A stretch of 59,773 bases of DNA. Origin: Burkholderia sp. GTDB taxonomy: Bacteria; Pseudomonadota; Gammaproteobacteria; Burkholderiales; Burkholderiaceae. Each line of letters begins with the position of its first letter. The first letter of the stretch is position 1. The stretch lies in contig CP144363.1 in the NCBI GenBank assembly GCA_040954445.1, forward strand, positions 1 to 59,773, written 5' to 3'. Of this stretch, positions 1-8,557 are shown piece after piece. The translations under genes and the position numbers were made by a program. The notes under the pieces are model-generated. The model was not told the DNA's origin, ran no database searches, and saw only the letters and a list, made by a program, of their open reading frames with translations.

Positions 1-19
1 TTATGCAACAACGCCTCCA
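1..19. repeat. Terminal overlap showing circularity
   Basis: These 19 bases are identical to bases 59755-59773. The first 15 are the end of the IS copy at 58647-59769 and the last four (TCCA) begin its target duplication, which continues as TCCAGGTG at 16-23. The same 8-mer precedes that IS at 58639-58646, so the duplication closes only across the join. The window is therefore a circle with a short overlap. Confidence 0.9.
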
Positions 20-120
20 GGTGCTCTAAATCGATGTCGAAATGGAGATCGCGGGCGGGCGACGGCTTGTCCGTCGCGTGACCGTGATCAGCCCGAAGGG
101 CATGCTCTTGTGGTTGGGCG

Positions 121-441
121 TCAGTCGTTCGGAGTGCCTGGGCAACGGCTTTCGTAGTCCTGGCCACCGTAGAACACGCCGACGATGGAGACCGTGCCAG
201 CCGGCTCATCGACCACGAAAGCGACGACGGTGCGGCCTCGGTAGTTGGTGATGCGAAGGCCCGGCATCAGGTCGTCACGTCGGCGACCTCGGAGCGGGAA
301 GTCAGCCAGGCTGACGCAGTAGGACACGGTTGCGTCTACATATCGGGCAGCCGTGTCGGGCGATCCTGCTTCGGCGATGTAGTCCTCGATGTCCCCGAGC
401 TGGTCGCGGGCGACCGGTGAGAACTGGACGATGTAGCTCAC
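121..441 (-). CDS. RelE/ParE-family toxin
   Basis: A 106-residue protein resembling the RelE/ParE superfamily of plasmid toxins. It has the typical order: an N-terminal helical part (FSPVARDQLGDIEDYIAE), a central basic strand region (PLRGRRRDDLMPGLRI), and a C-terminal strand with VVAFVVDEPAGTVSIVGVFY. Members act on DNA gyrase (ParE) or on ribosome-bound mRNA (RelE); the sequence favours ParE because of the short two-helix start, but this is inference. The start is GTG at 441, overlapping the antitoxin stop by four bases (GTGA), so the two genes are translationally coupled. Nothing looks broken. It sits beside the replication origin, as plasmid addiction modules often do. Confidence 0.8.
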   Translation of the reverse strand: MSYIVQFSPVARDQLGDIEDYIAEAGSPDTAARYVDATVSYCVSLADFPLRGRRRDDLMPGLRITNYRGRTVVAFVVDEPAGTVSIVGVFYGGQDYESRCPGTPND

Positions 442-719
442 GCTTGGGCTTTGCGTGGGGTCTTGCGACGTGCCGCGAGGTCGTTACGCACCTGGTCGGC
501 GGTGAGTGCTTGGCCAGGGTTGTCCTTCAATGCTTGGGCAGCGGGCACGACGGCCTCGCGTAGCCACGTCTCGACGGCGCGATCGCGTGCCGCGAGGGCG
601 CGCAGTCCGTCGCGGATGACTTCACTTTCAGATGCGTACTCGCCTGCCTCGACCTTGGCCCGCACCATGTCAGCCATTTCGTTCGGCAGCGTGATACTGA
701 ATTGCTGAGTGGATCGCAT
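438..719 (-). CDS. ParD-type ribbon-helix-helix antitoxin
   Basis: A 93-residue partner of the downstream toxin. The N-terminus (QQFSITLPNEMADMVRAKVEAGEYASESEVIRDGLRALAARD) is a classical ribbon-helix-helix DNA-binding fold of the ParD/CopG type; the charged C-terminal half (ALTADQVRNDLAARRKTPRK) would wrap the toxin. ATG at 719 fits the domain start. Known ParD proteins neutralise ParE and repress their own promoter, which here would lie in 720-780. The pair looks intact, so it probably still selects for plasmid retention. Confidence 0.8.
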   Translation of the reverse strand: MRSTQQFSITLPNEMADMVRAKVEAGEYASESEVIRDGLRALAARDRAVETWLREAVVPAAQALKDNPGQALTADQVRNDLAARRKTPRKAQA

Positions 720-1121
720 GGCGTGCCCTCCAGTGTTCAATCCTATTAAATCATATTCTACTTGGTGGCAAGCGAGGGGGTGGGCAACGGCGTTAGCCGT
801 TGTCCACGCCGGAGCGGGTAGGGCGGTGGACCCTGTGGGCAAAGGCGCGGAACGGTGGGAAACCGCTTGTCGGTTTTCCACGGGGCCGGGCCGGTGCGCG
901 AAGCGCATTGTCCACAAGTCCACGGCCATCCATAACAGCAAAAGTTATAAGGACCCTTACAAGCAAAACCTTATAGGTTTAGGGGGGGTCCGATTTCACG
1001 TGGTCGGGGGGTCCGATTTCACGCATAGAAAGGCCCTTTGGGGGGTCCGATTTCACGTGGTCGGGGGGTCCGATTTCACGTGGATAACACATTGAATTAA
1101 CAGGGTTTTCCACAGAAAACG
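720..1121. other. Putative replication origin (oriV) region
   Basis: A gene-free stretch between the antitoxin promoter and the 3' end of repA. It holds four 18-bp direct repeats (983-1080), directly followed by CGTGGATAACAC, whose complement TTATCCACG differs from the DnaA-box consensus by one base. A moderately A+T-rich run (930-980) lies just before the repeats. Iterons plus a DnaA-box-like site next to a rep gene are the usual layout of an iteron-controlled origin. Confidence 0.65.
983..1080. repeat. Four iterons beside repA
   Basis: The 18-mer GGGGGGTCCGATTTCACG occurs at 983, 1006, 1040 and 1063. Copies form two pairs, each with 23-bp periodicity (about two helical turns), with the second pair offset by 57 bp. 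Three of the four copies are followed by TGG. They are the best candidates for RepA binding sites. Confidence 0.75.
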
Positions 1122-2236
1122 CTACTTGCGCATGATAGCTGGATTGATTGCTCTCGGGGGAATCGGCGGGGGCGACGACATGAGCATGATTCCGCCTGTC
1201 ACCTGGCGAACTTTCGCCTTCGGATAGACGGCCAGCACCTTGCGCAGCGCCGGCAGAAACTTCTTCTTGAAATCCTTATCCGGGTCCGCGCCCTGGTATT
1301 CCTGGCCGAACTGCTCCCGGAGGTTTTTCCAGTGCAGGATGACCGCAGGCCCTCGATGCGATACAGGCGGTGGGCGAGCCAGCAATACACGTCCAGCGCC
1401 AAGGCGGAACCACGCAAGGCCATCAGAGCGCGGTTGTCGAGCGGCACGCCGCTTTCCACCAGCTCGTTGAAGTAGCCTTCGGACAGGAGCATGACGCCGG
1501 GCCAAAAGGTGCGCTGGTTGGTATCGCGGTTCGACAGCCATGCGTCGAACTGCTCGACCGGCTGGCCGTTGAATGTGCGGCCTTTGAAGCCGAGTTGCAG
1601 CCGGCACGCTGCAAGGGCGTGCATTTGCGTTCGCAGGGTCGCGTAGCGCCGGCCTTCGCTCTCCATGCCTAGCATGCGCAGGAATTGGGCGGCGCTGTCG
1701 CCGGTCGGAATCTCGCGGGTGGCATTGCGCTTCGCGTAGGTGGACACCCAAGCGAGCGCGAGACGGGGCATAACGCCATAGGGGATAGGCTGTGCGACAG
1801 GGCCGTTACCTTCGTCCAGATAGCCAGCCTGCACGTTCAGCCACGCATCGCCGCTGCGTCGCAGGAACTCGCGTTCGGCAATATGCGCGCGAGGCAAACC
1901 GACCTGGCAAAGAATCGCGTGGGAAAATGCCATGTCCTGGCCGTTCGGTTCCACTGTCGCGATCGTCGTTGCGAAGTCGAGTAACTTTTTATCGGCGCCA
2001 GTTGCGGCAGCCGGCTTGGTCGATTTGGCGCGAGCGGGTTTAGCAGCCTTCAGTTTTTCGAGTGGGTGGGTGGCCGCGCTTGGGTACAGGTCTGCCCGGT
2101 AAGCGGTCTTGCTCGCAAGGTCCGCGGCTGTTTCGGACGGAACGCCCCGAGTTTCCAGATACGCGCGATAGCCTGCGCGCCACTGGAGCATCTGCGAAGC
2201 GGTGAGCGTTTGCGTAGTCTCGCCGACCTTCTTCAT
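1122..2236 (-). pseudogene. repA: RepA replication initiator, frameshifted
   Basis: Resembles the plasmid RepA initiator family. The conserved core is clear: a helix-rich region with LPRAHIAEREFLRRSGDAWL, then PIPYGVMPRLALAWVSTYA and SAAQFLRMLGMESEGRRYATL, where winged-helix DNA binding is expected. ATG at 2236 overlaps the upstream resolvase stop (ATGA). Near 1340-1350 the frame breaks: the first frame ends with LYRIEGLRSS, while the correct continuation (PAVILHWKNLREQFGQEY to the stop at 1122) lies one frame away. One extra base in the GGG run (GAGGGGCCT instead of GAGGGCCT) would restore it. As RepA should be essential for this replicon, a sequencing error or a second replicon in trans must be considered. 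Confidence 0.75.
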
Positions 2237-2887
2237 GGTGTTGTGGCTCCCTGCACGTGCGCCTGACGCCCGATGGCCGCCCGACGTGCCGGCGAGGGTG
2301 TCGATGCGGGCTTGATGGCTTTGCCGTTCTGCTTGACGTGCGCGCGCCAGATGCGCTTGACGTGGGTTTCGCTGCATCCTGCAAGGCGAGCTGTTTCCGC
2401 GATGGACTGCCCGGCGACGCGCAGGGCAATCACTCGATCATGAACCGCCGTGTTGGGCTTTCGGTCTTGGTACTTCTGCGCGACCTTCGCCAGTTCGATC
2501 CCCTCGCGTTGCCGCTTGCGCCGGTCTTCGTAATCGTCCCGCGCGATCTGGAGCGCGACGCGCAGCATCATTGTCTGCATCGACTCAAGCACGACGCGCG
2601 ACACGCCTGTCGCTTCGGCAACCAGCTCGGACAGGTCAACCACGCCCGGCACGGCCAGGCGGGCGCCCTTGTCGCGAATGGCGGCGACAAGGCGCTCGGC
2701 TTCCTCCAGTGGCAGGCGGCTGATGCGGTCGATCTTCTCGGCGATGATGACCTCGCCGGGCTGCAAGTCCTCAACCATACGCAGCAGCTCGGGCCGATCG
2801 GGGCGCGCACCTGACGCTTTCTCGCGGTAGACGCCGGCGATGTGGTAGCCAGCCGCGCGAGCGTCGGCGACGATTTGCTCCTGCCGA

Positions 2888-4010
2888 GGCGTTGTTGCAT
2901 AAATCGAGCGCGAGGACGCAATGGCATCGGACGGGCATAATTCAGGCGATACGAACGGATTGCGGACGAGCGAGGTCCGCCATGCGGTTGATGACGCCGA
3001 CGCGAACGGAGACCTCGGTCGCTTGCGCGGCGATGTGACGCGCCCAGAGACAGTGGCCGGTGAGGGTCTTGAACCGATACATCGCATTCTCGGCAAGCGA
3101 TCGCCGGTGGTAGCCACTGTGTTGCTTCCATTCTCGACGACCGTCACGGGCAATTGCATCAACCGCGCCATTACGCCACGCCGCACCGGGCATATCCGCT
3201 GGCCAATGAGCGGCACCCTCGCGTGGCGGAATCGAAGGAATAGCACTGCGTGCAGCAATGGCCGCATGGCATGGCTTGGTGTCGTAGGCACCGTCACCGC
3301 CGATGACATCGATTTGTTCTTCGCGTGGAATCTGGTCGAGCAACTTGGCCAGAGCGTCACCGTCAGCCACATTCTGATTCGTCATTAGCGCGGCATGCAC
3401 TTGACCTGTATTCGCGTTGAGCGCGAGATGGACTTTACGCCACGTGCGCCGCTTCGAGTAGCCGTGCTGGCGCACCTTCCATTCACCTTCTCCATAGACC
3501 TTCAGACCGGTGCTGTCGACAACCAGATGGATCGGTTCATTGTCACGAAGGATCGGCAGTTCGACATCAAGCGTTTTTGCCCGGCGACAGAGCGTGGTGT
3601 AATTCGGCACCGGCAAGCTCGGGAAGGCCAAATCGCGCAGACTTTGGGTGAAACCTTGCAGGGCGCGCAAGGTCAGTCGATAGACGGTCTTCACGCCAAG
3701 TAATGCCTGAATCAGCGTATCGCCGTATACACACGGGCGACCACGTGTGGGTATGGCATCGGGCATTCTGGCAAGGACGGCTTCATCTATCCATATTGTT
3801 ACGTTCCCCCGGCTGATCAGGCCTTCATTATAGGCTGCCCAATTCCTGACACGGTAGCGTGCCTTCGGCTCACCTTTCTTGTGTATGTCCTTGCGCATTT
3901 TCTTGGCAAAAATTAGGCAGTTACTCTGGAATCTGACTTGATAGGAGGCTGGCCCCGCGACCGTTGCGCGTAAACGTCAACGGATCTCGCTCGATTTATG
4001 CAACAACGCC
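2888..4010 (-). mobile_element. IS5-family (IS903 group) element, copy 1, full length
   Basis: A complete 1,123-bp copy with ends GGCGTTGTTGCATAAATC, flanked by an 8-bp target duplication CCTGCCGA (2880-2887 and 4011-4018). It interrupts the resolvase gene. The ends match the IS903 group (GGCTTTGTTGCATAAATC-like). This is a good reference copy for the family in the window. Confidence 0.9.
2942..3898 (-). CDS. IS903-group DDE transposase (intact)
   Basis: A 318-residue transposase with all expected signatures: first Asp in [17 protein letters not shown], second in [19 protein letters not shown], and the C-terminal Y-(2)-R-(3)-E-(6)-K motif in [15 protein letters not shown]. Family members cut and paste DNA with 9-bp duplications. 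ATG at 3898 is used here; an alternative start 22 codons upstream (MVAGPAS) is open in several other copies. Intact and probably able to mobilise the damaged copies in trans. Confidence 0.9.
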   Translation of the reverse strand: MRKDIHKKGEPKARYRVRNWAAYNEGLISRGNVTIWIDEAVLARMPDAIPTRGRPCVYGDTLIQALLGVKTVYRLTLRALQGFTQSLRDLAFPSLPVPNYTTLCRRAKTLDVELPILRDNEPIHLVVDSTGLKVYGEGEWKVRQHGYSKRRTWRKVHLALNANTGQVHAALMTNQNVADGDALAKLLDQIPREEQIDVIGGDGAYDTKPCHAAIAARSAIPSIPPREGAAHWPADMPGAAWRNGAVDAIARDGRREWKQHSGYHRRSLAENAMYRFKTLTGHCLWARHIAAQATEVSVRVGVINRMADLARPQSVRIA

Positions 4011-4102
4011 CCTGCCGATGCAACTCTTGTTGCTCGGTGCTCACGCGCAGGTACACGCGTGCCACCTTGAGGGTAGGGGAGGGGACCCCTTTGGCGGCCT
4101 GT

Positions 4103-4354
4103 TTACGCATGGCTGGGCGCTCCGTAGTGCGTGCGGTAGGTGTGATGCTCCGCGCAGTCGGCCGCAAGGCCCATTTGCTCAAGTAGCCCGCGCTCCCATG
4201 CGCCTGGGCGTCTGCTGCCTTCCGCCACGCTGGCCAGCACGTATGCAAAGAGGTCCTGCACGGACGGCTGTGGATTCGGCGCACCGTGCTTGCGGTGCAG
4301 TTCAACCATGTATTCCAGTTCCTTAAGCACTTCGGGGTCGATTGTGATTTGCAT
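4103..4354 (-). CDS. Small conserved plasmid protein of unknown function
   Basis: An 83-residue acidic, helix-rich protein (MQITIDPEVLKELEYMVELHRKHG...). I do not recognise a family. The N-terminus resembles the strand-helix beginning of small DNA-binding or regulatory proteins, but no motif is decisive. It is the first gene of the operon (this gene, resolvase, repA): its stop overlaps the resolvase ATG by 8 bases. An AGGACC sequence about ten bases upstream can serve as ribosome binding site. The inverted repeat at 4374-4401 lies directly upstream and may be its operator, so a role in rep control is plausible but unproven. Confidence 0.6.
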   Translation of the reverse strand: MQITIDPEVLKELEYMVELHRKHGAPNPQPSVQDLFAYVLASVAEGSRRPGAWERGLLEQMGLAADCAEHHTYRTHYGAPSHA

Positions 4355-4373
4355 GCCGGCGCTGGTCCTTTTA

Positions 4374-4401
4374 GGTATAGCCTATTGGTCGGGGCTATAC
4401 C
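4374..4401. promoter_or_regulatory. Inverted-repeat operator upstream of the rep operon
   Basis: GGTATAGCC (4374-4382) and GGCTATACC (4393-4401) are perfect 9-bp inverted arms separated by 10 bp, immediately upstream of the gene starting at 4354. A further imperfect CCACC/GGTGG pair lies near 4454-4480. The position suggests an operator for autoregulation of the rep operon. Confidence 0.55.
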
Positions 4402-4660
4402 GGACTGGGCCAAAATAACAATACCCGATGCTAATGTTCCACCCTTTTTTGAACCACCCTATAGTGCCTATCAAGGTGGACAGGTTCTAGCCGTGCCTGG
4501 GGCTTTGTAGAGGGAGCCAACAAAATCTATGGTCACCCCCGTTTTTGCAACCTTGATTTTTGACGGTGTGGATTGGCTTGCCTAAATCTATCCGGCGTCG
4601 TTGTGGGGATCGCTCCCCGCGCCACGATGAGAGTCGCGCCTGACGGTCCTAAAAAGCCCC

Positions 4661-4685
4661 TCGGCTTTCGAGAGCCGATTTTTTT
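4661..4685 (+). terminator. Rho-independent terminator-like hairpin
   Basis: TCGGCT / AGCCGA stem (4661-4666 and 4673-4678) followed by seven T residues (4679-4685). It would stop plus-strand transcripts running towards the IS110 transposase gene, which is on the other strand. It may lie inside the non-coding end of that element. Confidence 0.55.
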
Positions 4686-4789
4686 GCCAGGTTCTCCGTC
4701 AGGCCGGTGTGCCGTTCACGTCATCAAATTTCAGCGGTCGCAAAACCAGATGGGTTGACTTCGGTAAAGCAGTCAGCGGGATCGGCTTA

Positions 4790-5815
4790 TCAGGCAGGCA
4801 TGGCGGCCGATCCCGCGTCGAATGTGGTGTTGCGGGTTGCCAGCGCCCAGGCGGTGCGAGCCAGCTTGTTCGCGAGGGCGCAGGCCACGACGTTGGAATG
4901 CCGTCGCGCCAGCATGGCACGGACCCAATCGGCGAGCGGGCCGCTCTGTCGTTCGAGCCGCTGCATGTAAGCCCGTGCGCACTGAACCAGCAGGCGCCGG
5001 ATGTTTTTGTCACCCCGCTTGCTGATCCCCAGCAGGCGGGCCTTGCCGCCCGTGCTGTACTGGCGAGGCACCAGTCCGATCGATGCGGCGAAGTCCCGGC
5101 TGCATCCGTACTGCTTGCCATCGCCCATCTCGGCAGCCAATACGCTCGCCGTGATCGGGCCGACCCCTGGAATCGTCAGCAGGCGCTGGCCGAGCTCGTC
5201 GTCGTCCAGTTGCCGGGCCATCTTCTTGTCGATCTCGCCGATCTGTTCGCTCAGGTACTTGAAGTGAGCATGCAGGCGTTCGAGGATGGCGACCAGGCGC
5301 GGTGGCAGCGGATGCTCGGCGAGCACGGCCGGCAGGCGCACGATGACGGCGTTGCCGATCGGCAGGCTGATGCCGAATTCGAGCAGAAAGCCGTGCATCT
5401 GGTTGACGGCTTTCACCCGATCCAGCACCAGCGAATCGCGTACCCTATGCAGGGCCGAGAGCGTTTGCTGCGATTCCGTCTTCGGCGTCACGAACCGCAT
5501 GGCGGGACGCGATGCCGCTTCGCAGATCGCTTCGGCGTCCACGAAGTCGTTCTTGTTGCTCTTCACGAAGGGCCGCACGAACTGCGGCGAGATCAGCTTG
5601 ACCTGGTGGCCGAAGCTGGCGAGCTTGCGCGCCATGTGATGCGCGCCGGCGCACGCTTCCATGACCACCGTGCAGGCGTGAAACGTGGCGAAGAACTCGA
5701 TCAACTGCTTGCGCCCCGCCTTCTTGCGAAACACGGCTTTGCCATGCCGGTCCTGGCCGTGAAGGTGAAACGAATGCTTGCCCAGATCGATCCCAACCAG
5801 CGTCACGTTTTGCAT
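4790..5815 (-). CDS. IS110-family DEDD transposase
   Basis: A 341-residue IS110-family recombinase, full length. The N-terminal DEDD (RuvC-like) domain shows VGIDLGKHSFHLHG (D), VVMEACAGAHHMARKL (E) and KNDFVDAEAICEAA (D, D); the C-terminal Transposase_20 domain shows TIPGVGPITASVLAAEMGD and RQYSTGGKARLLGISKRGDKNIRRLLVQCARA, with the serine region expected for this family. Such elements integrate at sequence-specific targets using a bridge RNA made from a non-coding end and usually lack clear terminal repeats, so I could not fix the element's borders. They should lie within about 4520-4789 and 5816-5945. The reading frame is undamaged. Confidence 0.88.
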   Translation of the reverse strand: MQNVTLVGIDLGKHSFHLHGQDRHGKAVFRKKAGRKQLIEFFATFHACTVVMEACAGAHHMARKLASFGHQVKLISPQFVRPFVKSNKNDFVDAEAICEAASRPAMRFVTPKTESQQTLSALHRVRDSLVLDRVKAVNQMHGFLLEFGISLPIGNAVIVRLPAVLAEHPLPPRLVAILERLHAHFKYLSEQIGEIDKKMARQLDDDELGQRLLTIPGVGPITASVLAAEMGDGKQYGCSRDFAASIGLVPRQYSTGGKARLLGISKRGDKNIRRLLVQCARAYMQRLERQSGPLADWVRAMLARRHSNVVACALANKLARTAWALATRNTTFDAGSAAMPA

Positions 5816-5945
5816 GATGGCCTCTCCAGAAAGAAAAACACCCTACAGCGTAACCCGCGTGCAGGGTGGGGGTGACCATCTCATTAGCCCCGCACAAGGC
5901 GGGGCGGAAACCTGGGATAATGATCAGAGGATTACGACCGTCAGG
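5816..5945. ncRNA. Non-coding end next to the IS110 transposase; possible bridge RNA
   Basis: No gene is visible here. A hairpin GCCCCGC-ACAAG-GCGGGGC (5887-5905) and an A-rich stretch lie just upstream of the transposase start. IS110-family elements encode bridge RNAs in a non-coding end flanking the recombinase, on one side or the other depending on subgroup. The assignment rests on location and one hairpin only; the opposite flank (4520-4789) is the alternative. Confidence 0.3.
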
Positions 5946-6662
5946 TTAATTACGGCTTCCCATATTGAGCTGCCAGCCAAGCGCGCGCGGCTCTCCAGGC
6001 GGATAGACGCCGCCTAGCTCTGAACAGATACGCCCGGCCACGACCGCGCCCTGGCTGTACGGCTGGCCATCGAGATAGCACACGCGCGGCGCCGTGGATG
6101 CGGCGCCGCCGGCGGCTTCTGGAGCGCGGCGAGCTGTGAGGACATCACGGTCAGGTCTTGATGCATCTGCGTGAGCTGCTGGTTGGTTTGGTCCATCTGC
6201 TGTGTGGTAGCACAACCGGCCAAAGCCAGCACGGCAACGAACGGGGTGTGGGCTGCTGCCGGTCTTATAGACACCGACCTAAGCTTTTTGAGCTTTCTCG
6301 AACTGTATCGGGCTGACGTAGCCGAGCGTCGAATGACGGCGAGTCGGGTTGTAGAACCGCTCGATGTAGTCGAACACATCGGCGCGGGCCTGTTCCCTGG
6401 ACCGGTACACCTTTCTGGCCGTGCGCTCAGTCTTCAATGAACTGAAGAAGCTCTCCATGGCCGAGTTGTCCCAGACCTCACCCGCGCGGCTCATGCTGGA
6501 GGTGATGCCTTGTTCCTTGAGCAGCTCCTGGAAGTGCTCGCTGGTGTATTGGCTTCCTTGGTCGGAGTGATGCAGCAACGCCACCGGCTTGCCCCGGCGC
6601 CACACTGCCATCATCAGCGCATCGGCCACGAGCTGCGAGGTCATGCTGTCCTGCATCGACCA

Positions 6663-7784
6663 GGCGTTGTTGCGTAAATCGAGCGAAAGCCGTTGACGTT
6701 TACGCGCAACGCGCGCCGGCCAGCCCCCCTATCAAGTCAGATTCCACAGTAACTGCCTAATTTTTTCCAAAAAATGCGCAAGGACATACACAAGAAAAGT
6801 GAGCCGAAGGCACGCTACCGTGTCAGGAATTGGGCGGCTTATAATGAAGGCCTGATCAACCGGGGGAACGTAACAATATGGATAGATGAAGCCGTCCTTG
6901 CCAGAATACCCGATGCCATACCCACACGTGGTCGCCCGTGTCTATACGGCGATACGCTGATTCAGGCATTACTTGGCGTGAAGACCATCTATCGACTGAC
7001 CTTGCGCCGCCCTGCAAGGTTTCACCCAAAGTCTGCGCGATTTGGCCTTCCCGAGCTTGCCGGTGCCGAATTACACCACGCTCTGTCGCCGGGCAAAAAC
7101 GCTTGATGTCGAACTGCCGATCCTTCGTGACAATGAACCGATCCATCTGGTTGTCGACAGCACCGGTCTGAAGGTCTATGGAGAAGGTGAATGGAAGGTG
7201 CGCCAGCACGGCTACTCGAAGCGGCGCACGTGGCGTAAAGTCCATCTCGCGCTCAACGCGAATACAGGTCAAGTGCATGCCGCGCTAATGACGAATCAGA
7301 ATGTGGCTGACGGTGACGCTCTGGCCAAGTTGCTCGACCAGATTCCACGCGAAGAACAAATCGATGTCATCGGCGGTGACGGTGCCTACGACACCAAGCC
7401 ATGCCATGCGGCCATTGCTGCACGCAGTGCTATTCCTTCGATTCCGCCACGCGAGGGTGCCGCTCATTGGCCAGCGGATATGCCCGGTGCGGCGTGGCGT
7501 AATGGCGCGGTTGATGCAATTGCCCGTGACGGTCGTCGAGAATGGAAGCAACACAGTGGCTACCACCGGCGATCGCTTGCCGAGAATGCGATGTATCGGT
7601 TCGAGACCCTCACCGGCCACTGTCTCTGGGCGCGTCACATCGCCGCGCAGGCGACCGAGGTCGCCGTTCGCGTCGGCGTCATCAACCGCATGGCGGACCT
7701 CGCTCGTCCGCAATCCGTTCGTATCGCCTGAATTATGCCCGTCGATGCCATTGCGTCGTCACGCTCGATTTATGCAACAACGCC
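6663..7784 (+). mobile_element. IS903-group element, copy 2, full length
   Basis: A 1,122-bp copy nested in the IS3-family orfB, with a perfect 9-bp target duplication CATCGACCA (6654-6662 and 7785-7793). Its left end reads TTGCGTAAATC instead of TTGCATAAATC. Confidence 0.9.
6774..7731 (+). pseudogene. IS903-group transposase, frameshifted
   Basis: One extra base near 7005 (TTGCGCCGCCC against TTGCGCGCCC elsewhere) moves the frame after about residue 77; the catalytic part continues in another frame from 7042 to 7731 with all DDE residues. The target duplication is perfect, so the lesion either came after insertion or the copy moved in trans. Confidence 0.85.
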
Positions 7785-8263
7785 CATCGACCAGCCGACG
7801 ATGCGACGCGAGTACAGGTCGAGTACCGCAGCGGCATATAGCCAGCCCTCGGCCGTCCAGATGTACGTGAAGTCGGCTACCCACTTCTGGTTCGGCGCAT
7901 CAGCCTGGAACTGGCGGTCCAACACGTTTTCGGCGATAGCGCCGCGTTGGCCTCGGTCCTGCGGCAAGCCTCGACGTCGCGGCCTCGCGCGCAGGGCCTG
8001 CTCACGCATGAGCCGTTCAATGCGGTGCAATCCGCATCGCTGGCCCAGTGCCAGCACGTCATGCCACACGCGCCGAGCACCATAGGTACGGTCGCTACCC
8101 AGGAAGCTCTGACGCACCTGGTTGCCGAGCACCTCGTCTTCCAGACTGCGTTGGCTTCGGGGCCTGCTAAGCCACGCATAGAAGCCGCTTCGTGAGACAC
8201 CGAGCGCCTCACACATCATTGCCAGCGGCCACGTCCCTCGGTGTTTCGCAACGAAGCCGAACT

Positions 8264-8557
8264 TCACATCGACTCCTTGGCGAAGTAGGCCGCCGCTTTT
8301 TTCAACAGGTCACGCTCCATGCGCAGCTTGGCGTTCTCCTTCCTCAGACGCTCCAGCTCAGCCTGTTCGGGCTTCATCACGCCCTGACCAGGAAACGCCT
8401 GCTGCGGGTCGATCGCAGCCTCGCGCACCCACTTGCGCAACACGTTCTCGTGTACATCGAGGTCGCGTGCAGCCTGTGCCACCGACACGCCTCGTTCCTT
8501 CACCAGCTTGACTGCCTCAAGCTTGAACTCTCGGCTGAATTGCCTTCTCGTTCCCAT
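8264..8557 (-). CDS. IS3-family transposase OrfA
   Basis: A 97-residue helix-turn-helix protein: FSREFKLEAVKLVKERGVSVAQAARDLDVHENVLRKWV is the HTH, followed by a leucine-zipper-like coiled coil (AELERLRKENAKLRMERDLLKKAAAYF). It binds the element ends and multimerises. Its stop overlaps the GTG of orfB (GTGA); in this family the fused OrfAB is usually made by programmed -1 frameshifting near this point. Intact, but its partner is split, so the element is not autonomous. Confidence 0.88.
   Translation of the reverse strand: MGTRRQFSREFKLEAVKLVKERGVSVAQAARDLDVHENVLRKWVREAAIDPQQAFPGQGVMKPEQAELERLRKENAKLRMERDLLKKAAAYFAKESM

Larger units (their letters stand above)
2233..4110 (-). pseudogene. Serine resolvase/invertase, split by an IS
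   Basis: Two parts flank the IS at 2888-4010: the N-terminus (4110-4011, KVARVYLRVSTEQQELHRQ) and the rest (2887-2233). Removing the IS and one copy of its 8-bp duplication CCTGCCGA rejoins them in frame (HRQEQIVADARAAGYHIAGV). The RVST serine, the EKIDRISR arginine region, the long helix and a C-terminal helix-turn-helix (QSIAETARLAGCSETHVKRIW) identify a large-subfamily plasmid resolvase that would resolve multimers or control rep expression. It lies in an operon between a small unknown gene (8-bp overlap at its start) and repA (4-bp overlap at its end). The IS separates the catalytic serine from most of the catalytic domain, so the product is dead. Confidence 0.8.
6279..8267 (-). pseudogene. 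IS3-family transposase OrfB, interrupted
   Basis: The N-terminal part (8267-7785) starts with GTG overlapping the orfA stop and contains the HTH_21-like region (EALGVSRSGFYAWLSRPRSQ) and the first catalytic Asp (WVADFTYIWTAEGWLYAAAVLD). The C-terminal part (6662-6279) contains the second Asp (LLHHSDQGSQYTSEHF) and the Glu (WDNSAMESFFSSLKTE), ending at FEKAQKA. Removing the IS at 6663-7784 and one copy of CATCGACCA restores one frame (VGWSMQDSMTSQL). Family enzymes copy out and paste in through a circular intermediate. Broken only by the insertion. Confidence 0.85.

Noticed and set aside
16..120. Possible 3' part of a gene running into 58374-58646 across the join
   Set aside because: Frames are open when the IS is removed, but none resembles a protein and no start or ribosome binding site was seen.
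983..1080. Repeats that could be mistaken for a small CRISPR array
   Set aside because: Only four copies, with spacers of 5, 16 and 5 bp, next to repA; no cas genes. They fit iterons.
709..1095. Plus-strand open frame through the origin region
   Set aside because: It runs through the iterons (repeated GVRFHVVGGSDFT) and has no family resemblance; it is a by-product of the repeats.
3395..3703. A recurrent 102-residue frame ([14 protein letters not shown]...) antisense to every transposase copy
   Set aside because: It lies fully inside the transposase gene on the opposite strand, has no start signal and follows from the codon use of the transposase; its conservation only reflects the IS copies.
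4520..4789. Riboswitch (for example a cobalamin type) in non-coding DNA
   Set aside because: No cobalamin-riboswitch B12-box-like sequence was seen here or before cobG/cobI; the cob genes are preceded directly by IS ends.
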